Of a DNA stretch of 64,000 nucleotides, positions 60,071-64,000 are shown piece by piece; the first letter of the stretch is position 1; each line of letters starts with the position of its first letter. The notes beneath the pieces are model-generated. The model had not been told where the DNA came from, searched no databases, and saw only the letters and a program-made list of their open reading frames with translations. This stretch comes from Faecalicatena fissicatena (lineage in GTDB: Bacteria; Bacillota; Clostridia; Lachnospirales; Lachnospiraceae), in assembly GCA_001028025.1 (NCBI GenBank), contig LDAQ01000002.1, positions 54,826 to 118,825 on the forward strand. Direction: 5' to 3'. Position numbers and translations under genes: made by a program.

Positions 60071-60672
60071 GTATAGATCTCCTTTTCTGTTATGATTATT
60101 TCCGGACGGATGTCATGCTCCTCGGAAGGAACCATGTCCAGGCACTGCATTTCATAGGCAAGTGCCACACGCCGGTATCCGGGATGCTTTTTCAGATAGG
60201 TGTCATAAAAGCCTTTCCCGTAACCAATCCGGCCGCCATGTCTGTCAAAAGCCACGCCCGGCATAATCACCAGGACATGCTTACCGGAGGCTTTTCTCAC
60301 TTTAGGCGGCTCAAGAATGCCATAGTATCCCTCTGCCAGTTCATCCATGCTGTCAATATAGTAAAATTCCATTTCATGAAATGTTCCCGTCCGCCCCTCT
60401 GATTCCGGTTTTTTTGGTGAGTTATCCACAAGAATTTTCGGGACCGCAACCTTTTTCCCCATTTTCCGGGAGTATTCCACCAGTGCGTTTGTGGCGACTT
60501 CTTCCCCAAAAGAAACATAACAGTAAATCTCCTCTGCCTGCATGTATAAGGGGTGTTCAACAACGGCAGAAAAGATTTTATCACTCCAGGCCTGTCTCAC
60601 TTCAGTAGGGAGCCCGGCCCGTTCCTTTTTTATCCTTGTCCTAATTTCCCTTTTTGTTTCCAAATTTCTCAC
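60064..60672 (-). CDS. 5-formyltetrahydrofolate cyclo-ligase
   Basis: 202-aa enzyme turning 5-formyl-THF into 5,10-methenyl-THF with ATP. N-terminal KREIRTRIKKERAGL binds substrate and phosphate; C-terminal VIMPGVAFDRHGGRIGYGKGFYDTYL is the family ATP/Mg signature. It overlaps the DUF896 gene by ~30 bases; the start is GTG at 60672 or TTG at 60666, neither with a clean ribosome site, so coupling to DUF896 translation is likely. Confidence 0.93.
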   Translation of the reverse strand: MRNLETKREIRTRIKKERAGLPTEVRQAWSDKIFSAVVEHPLYMQAEEIYCYVSFGEEVATNALVEYSRKMGKKVAVPKILVDNSPKKPESEGRTGTFHEMEFYYIDSMDELAEGYYGILEPPKVRKASGKHVLVIMPGVAFDRHGGRIGYGKGFYDTYLKKHPGYRRVALAYEMQCLDMVPSEEHDIRPEIIITEKEIYTC

Positions 60673-60862
60673 CCAGATTCACGACAGTTCCGTCTTTTTC
60701 TTCAATATCAATTCTGTCAAGCTGGCTTCGAAGATTCTGTCTGAAAGAGTCCACATATTCCTGGCGCAGTATTTTCTGCTCCTTTTTTTCAGACTCCGTG
60801 AGCCCCTCAGCCTTTGATTTTCTGTATAATTCATTAATTCGCTTAATCTTTTGTTCGTCCAT
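60641..60862 (-). CDS. DUF896 (YnzC-like) small protein
   Basis: 73-aa helical-hairpin protein of the DUF896 family: INELYRKSKAEGLTESEKKEQKILRQEYVDSFRQNLRSQLDRI. In Bacillus the ynzC gene lies in the SOS yneA operon; here it is away from lexA, before the cyclo-ligase gene. Function unknown. AAGGAG lies six bases upstream of the ATG. Confidence 0.9.
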   Translation of the reverse strand: MDEQKIKRINELYRKSKAEGLTESEKKEQKILRQEYVDSFRQNLRSQLDRIDIEEKDGTVVNLGEKFGNKKGN

Positions 60863-60887
60863 TTGTTTCTCCTTTTGCAGACCAGTT

Positions 60888-60957
60888 TATACCCAAAGGG
60901 CACCCCGTAATTCATGCCCTGCGGGCGGGTCTGCGGCTTAGCCGCAGATCAAAGTAT
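60888..60957 (-). repeat. copy 2 of the ~70-bp intergenic repeat
   Basis: Reverse-complement match to 44747-44815, including an uninterrupted 19-base identical stretch and a 13-base one. Here CTGCGGCTAAGCCGCAG forms a perfect hairpin. It lies between the BofC-like gene and DUF896, reading in the direction of the genes. Confidence 0.75.
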
Positions 60958-60990
60958 ATATTACACTATTTGACAGCTTTCGTCTACTTG

Positions 60991-61353
60991 TCAGCTTGAA
61001 TAATTTTCTAAAAATCCGTATAGCGCCTGCTCTGTCTCAATTAATTTGCCTTCTTTAACTTCATCCTGCAGATCTTCTGGCAAGTTTGAAAGGGGGATGC
61101 TTGTCACTTCATAAATTGTAGTTTTATCATTGAGATATACAACAATATATCCGTGAAGCTCGCATATATAATACCCTTCGTTTTTCGTGGCACTTCCCTT
61201 GGTCGTGATGCTTTCTGTTTTCTGCTCCGGAATTTCAGCCTTGGCTTGCTGCTTGTCCAGCATATACTTGTAGCTGAGCTGATAGCCAATCCCCAGCATG
61301 GAAACAAGCAGAAAAACTCCTGCAAAAAAGCCAATACAGTATTTCATTTTCAT
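60991..61353 (-). CDS. single-pass membrane protein with BofC C-terminal-like domain
   Basis: 120-aa protein: transmembrane helix (~5-28), a short linker, then an extracytoplasmic domain (~60-118) with GYYICELHGYIVVYLNDKTTIYEVTSIPLSNLPEDLQDEVKEGK and the ending LYGFLENYSS, which resembles the BofC C-terminal domain family of clostridia. BofC in Bacillus restrains a sporulation protease; no such role is shown for these short versions. AGGAG nine bases before the ATG. The start region lies within a large inverted repeat (see 61324-61392). Confidence 0.7.
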   Translation of the reverse strand: MKMKYCIGFFAGVFLLVSMLGIGYQLSYKYMLDKQQAKAEIPEQKTESITTKGSATKNEGYYICELHGYIVVYLNDKTTIYEVTSIPLSNLPEDLQDEVKEGKLIETEQALYGFLENYSS

Positions 61354-61392
61354 AAGGACCGACTCCTTTTTTCATACAGTATTGGCTTTTTT
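61324..61392 (-). promoter_or_regulatory. terminator-like inverted repeat enclosing a start codon
   Basis: Arms 61324-61342 and 61374-61392 (AAAAAAGCCAATAC... and GTATTGGCTTTTTT) pair over 19 bases with one mismatch. Leftward the loop holds the AGGAG site and ATG of the BofC-like gene, and the 3' arm, ending in six T, lies inside its first codons. It may be the terminator of the flippase gene placed over the next start, or an attenuator. Confidence 0.65.
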
Positions 61393-61464
61393 TATTGTTC
61401 TATACAGCTTTCCGAAAATTTTCCCTTCACTTTTCAAATTTTTTCAGACTTTTGGCTTTTTCAT

Positions 61465-63138
61465 CTATCGCTCGCTGTTTGGAAGCAGGTGCAGTCTCAT
61501 GCATACCCGAAGGATTTTTCGTCCCTGTGGCAGATCCCGGATATCTTCCGGCGAAAGTGCACCCAGCTTTAATATGCTGACGGCATATACAACAACTGCA
61601 ACTAAAATAGAAAGTATCGTCGGAATGCGTCCGCCGATCAGCAGATCCAGAACCAGATGCACAGCATAGGTTACAACTCCCATGATCACCGCAGCAAGAA
61701 GCGGCTTCACATAAGTCTTTTCTACTTCCTGTCTGTGTCCGTTCGCTTTGTGGATTGCCCTGAGGTTCAGGATGCACATGCACAGTGCGAATACAATGTT
61801 GCTGCCTACAAGTGCATAGATGTTCCATTTGAATACAATCAGCATAATCAGCAGGGAAACAATATGTATTACCAGTGAGATCCCAGCGTTCTTCGCCGGT
61901 ACGGATATCTTATCCAGACCCTGCAGAATGGAGTTGGTTACTGTTGACAGACAGTAAAACACGAGTGTAATAGCACCGACAGCAAGAAGCAGCGCAGGTG
62001 TCCGGCTGGAATCTCCAAAAAGAAGAACCATGATCGGCGATGCCAGTACAACAAAGCCTACAAAGCATGGAATTGCTATGAGCATAGTATAACGGATAGA
62101 CTGGTTGATCTTGTGATGAATCTGCGGGCGGTCATTTCTGGCTACCGCTCCAGTCATGCTCGGTATAACAGAGGCTGCCAGTCCATTGGCCATGGCAAGC
62201 GGGACGCTGATCAGTGTATTATATTTTCCCGAATAAATACCCAGAAGTGCCATATATTTTTCTTCGGTAAATCCCTGTGCAGCCATAATTTTATTGAATA
62301 TAGTCATATCCAGCAGCTGATTAATATTGTAAATCGCGGTACTGAAGATAACGGGAACAAGTGTCATAAGCAGAATCTTAAGGATCCGTCCGTAACTTTC
62401 CTGCCGACGCGTCTTGTCTGTACGCACCTGCCGGCGTATGACTCCACGATAAACAAAAAGGGCAAACAGCAGGAAAAATAGCGCAAAGAGTGCTCCCGCA
62501 ATCGTACCAATTGTTCCTCCGGCAGCGCCGTAAGCCGGTCCCATCAGATCATTATTCTGCTTCTCTGCCGCTTTCATCCCGATTCCAAACAGGATACTTG
62601 CGCCTGCCAGACTGACTACTGCATTGACGATCTGTTCAATGACCTGCGACACGGCGGTCGGCACCATCGTCCCAAGTCCCTGAAAATATCCGCGAAGTAC
62701 ACCCAGAATGGATACAATAAAAATCCCGGGTGCCAGAACTTTCAGCGCATATGCGCTGAGCGGGGATTCCATGATATGTGTGGAGATCAGGTCCGCGCCA
62801 AAGAAAATTACGATGGCGAATATAGCCCCTATAGCAACCGAAAATACAAGGGAGCATATAAATACGCGGAACGCATTCCGCCTCTGCCTCATAGCCATCC
62901 TCGCGGAAACAAGCTTTGAAACTACGGTCGGAAGACTTAAGGAAGAAAGTAGCAGGGCCAGCGCATAGACCTCAAACGCATAACTGTAAAATCCATTTCC
63001 TTCGTCTCCCAGAATATTCGTCAGGGGAATTCTGTATACAACACCGATGATTTTCGTAATAACTCCGGCTATAGCGAGGATAGCACCCTGCATTAGAAAA
63101 TCATCTTTTTTTCTTCTTTGCTTATGTGGTTCAGCCAT
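61465..63138 (-). CDS. SpoVB/MurJ-like oligosaccharide flippase
   Basis: 557-aa MOP-superfamily membrane protein with about 14 helices, of the polysaccharide biosynthesis/SpoVB type: LMQGAILAIAGVITKIIGVVYRIPLTNILGDEGNG is the family start, and YSGKYNTLISVPLAMANGLAASVIPSMTGAVARND opens the second half. Such proteins flip lipid-linked cell-wall precursors; a MurJ-like or sporulation-specific role cannot be separated here. GGAGGG before the ATG, 20 bases after the ybeY stop. Confidence 0.88.
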   Translation of the reverse strand: MAEPHKQRRKKDDFLMQGAILAIAGVITKIIGVVYRIPLTNILGDEGNGFYSYAFEVYALALLLSSLSLPTVVSKLVSARMAMRQRRNAFRVFICSLVFSVAIGAIFAIVIFFGADLISTHIMESPLSAYALKVLAPGIFIVSILGVLRGYFQGLGTMVPTAVSQVIEQIVNAVVSLAGASILFGIGMKAAEKQNNDLMGPAYGAAGGTIGTIAGALFALFFLLFALFVYRGVIRRQVRTDKTRRQESYGRILKILLMTLVPVIFSTAIYNINQLLDMTIFNKIMAAQGFTEEKYMALLGIYSGKYNTLISVPLAMANGLAASVIPSMTGAVARNDRPQIHHKINQSIRYTMLIAIPCFVGFVVLASPIMVLLFGDSSRTPALLLAVGAITLVFYCLSTVTNSILQGLDKISVPAKNAGISLVIHIVSLLIMLIVFKWNIYALVGSNIVFALCMCILNLRAIHKANGHRQEVEKTYVKPLLAAVIMGVVTYAVHLVLDLLIGGRIPTILSILVAVVVYAVSILKLGALSPEDIRDLPQGRKILRVCMRLHLLPNSER

Positions 63139-63159
63139 AAGTTCCCTCCGTTTACTTTG

Positions 63160-63657
63160 CTAACGTAATATCTGAATATTTTCAAGAATATCATTCTGCT
63201 TCTGCTCCATGAGAAGGCGTTCCTCTTCCTCCATATGGTCATATCCAAATAAATGCAGCATACTATGGGCAATCAGAAAAGCGTACTCTCTGCGCGGAGA
63301 ATGTCCATAAGCTTCAGCCTGTGCAAGAACCTTATTTTTTGATATGACGATATCCCCCAGCATAAGTTCCCCTGATTCCGGATTAAAACAGTCCTGGGTT
63401 TGCTCTTCCATCGCAGAAAAATCTCCCGGAACCTGATATTCAAGCATGGGAAAAGACAGCACGTCCGTTGCTTTGTCAATCTGACGGAACATCTGGTTCA
63501 TATCCCTGATATCCTCATCCGAAGTCAGCAGCAGATTGATCTCGGCCTCATACGGACACCCTTCATACTCCAGCGCGGCCTCAATCACAAGATTTGCTGT
63601 TTCTTCCGTATCGAAAGGCAGACTCGGCCCGCCTTCCTCTTCCATATATAAACTCAT
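63160..63657 (-). CDS. ybeY: YbeY, rRNA-processing endoribonuclease
   Basis: 165-aa metal-dependent nuclease needed for 16S rRNA 3' maturation. The zinc site HSMLHLFGYDH is intact (HxxxHxxxxxH), and LLTSDEDIRDMNQMFRQIDKATDVLSFP is the usual N-terminal signature. AAGGAG six bases before the ATG. Genes phoH and ybeY are usually adjacent; here the upstream side is an insertion-element end instead. Confidence 0.95.
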   Translation of the reverse strand: MSLYMEEEGGPSLPFDTEETANLVIEAALEYEGCPYEAEINLLLTSDEDIRDMNQMFRQIDKATDVLSFPMLEYQVPGDFSAMEEQTQDCFNPESGELMLGDIVISKNKVLAQAEAYGHSPRREYAFLIAHSMLHLFGYDHMEEEERLLMEQKQNDILENIQILR

Positions 63658-63729
63658 GATCGTCTCCTTTTCTTACATTATACCGGTTTTATTCTATATT
63701 TCCATTTCTTTACATACAAACTCCAGCCT

Positions 63730-63759
63730 ATTATACACCTCATCTCAGTCCCTTGTAAA
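63730..63759 (-). promoter_or_regulatory. ybeY promoter
   Basis: Leftward TTTACA (63754-63759), 18-bp spacer, TATAAT (63730-63735). A 30-codon frame with a GGAGG site begins upstream of it but overlaps the promoter and is probably not a gene. Confidence 0.55.
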
Positions 63760-63823
63760 GTTGCTTTTTTCACAAAGATACCTCCACCTGTTACAATTCA
63801 TAGTCTGGCATTTCCCTTAAAAC

Positions 63824-64000
63824 GTGAATAAGCTCACGAGCTTTAGCCTCGGGAGCGGATGGGGGACACCAGATACACATATCCAATCCCATCCGCTCCC
63901 CCGGTCCAGGATCCCATCAGTATAACGAGTTCTTCCCTACCGGCCGGATGAACCAGCTTACCGGGAGCCGGGACGGACTGTGAAAAGCACCTGTCCTGTT
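63824..64000 (-). mobile_element. right end of an IS200/IS605-type element with omega-RNA-like region (partial)
   Basis: The strand reading leftward ends in a subterminal hairpin, GCTCCCGAG-gctaaag-CTCGTGAGC (63832-63856, one mismatch), followed by TTATTCAC at 63824. Right ends of IS200/IS605 elements carrying tnpB have this form: a short hairpin and then a few bases to a TTCAC-like end. Upstream of it lies a GC-rich region with a perfect 13-bp stem, GGGAGCGGATGGG with its complement (63851-63863 and 63888-63900), sharing bases with the terminal hairpin, and further CCGG-rich pairings to the window end. This is what the RNA of a TnpB (OMEGA) system looks like. No tnpB is inside the window; it would lie past 64000 on this strand. 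Confidence 0.45.

Noticed and set aside
63675..63780. 30-codon frame with GGAGG site upstream of ybeY
   Set aside because: It overlaps the ybeY promoter hexamers and has no recognisable features, so chance is the simpler explanation.
1..64000. Search by eye for tRNA, rRNA and CRISPR arrays
   Set aside because: No cloverleaf ends with CCA, no rRNA signature segments and no regularly spaced direct repeats were seen.

Overview
This window looks like chromosomal DNA of a low-to-mid GC Firmicute of class Clostridia, most likely family Lachnospiraceae. The evidence is family content and gene order: an SOS lexA/yneA-like pair beside a XerS-like recombinase, a min-mre-rodA-PBP2 cluster, a sepF-ylmH-lspA-rluD cluster, mutS-mutL-miaA, and small families typical of this group (DUF4250, DUF896, BofC C-terminal-like, DUF378, a probable DUF4317 protein). 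Shine-Dalgarno sites are strong AGGAGG types and many promoters are near-consensus with 17-bp spacers. I see no rRNA, tRNA or CRISPR array.

Layout. 1-2.5 kb: 3' part of a membrane GGDEF-EAL protein. 2.6-5.3 kb: lexA and a divergent yneA-like gene sharing a region with three LexA-type boxes, then a XerS-like recombinase. 5.3-9.2 kb: a leftward oxidative pentose phosphate operon (lactonase-gnd-zwf) behind a promoter whose -10 box lies inside a perfect palindrome. 9.4-13.5 kb: a soluble hybrid histidine kinase and a divergent double-GntR regulator. 13.6-16.4 kb: an arsenic/thiol-type operon (arsR, permease, a frameshifted remnant, small thioredoxin, ferredoxin-ArsC fusion). 16.6-28.8 kb: transport genes: an FtsX-type ABC pair, a MATE exporter behind an operator-controlled promoter, and a MacAB-like exporter with its own two-component system and a direct repeat that looks like the response-regulator site. 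29-31.4 kb: a hypothetical protein, a TtcA-like PP-loop protein and a cytidylate kinase-like protein. 31.5-36.6 kb: HlyD-like protein, yggS, sepF, ylmH, lspA, rluD. 36.8-37 kb: a DUF378 membrane protein. 37.1-57.7 kb: a long leftward series mutS, mutL, miaA, ynbB-like, two flavoproteins, radC, mreB, mreC, mreD, PBP2, minC, minD, minE, rodA, a methylglyoxal-synthase-like gene and a D,D-carboxypeptidase lipoprotein. 57.8-63.7 kb: a small membrane protein, miaB, DUF4250, 5-FTHF cyclo-ligase, DUF896, a BofC-like protein, a SpoVB-like flippase and ybeY. The last ~180 bases look like the right end of an IS200/IS605-type element with an omega-RNA-like structured region.

How it works together. Much of 31-63 kb is core housekeeping: cell shape and division (Mre, RodA, PBP2, Min, SepF, DacF), mismatch repair and tRNA modification (MutS/L, MiaA/B). 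The 9-29 kb part is accessory: stress, metalloid and drug export with local regulators. The observations most worth checking are the methylglyoxal-synthase homologue with Lys in place of the catalytic Asp, the ferredoxin-ArsC fusion operon with a remnant gene, the OMEGA-like element end, a ~70-bp intergenic repeat present twice, two terminator-like hairpins built over translation starts, and a strong promoter inside a palindrome with no gene of its own.
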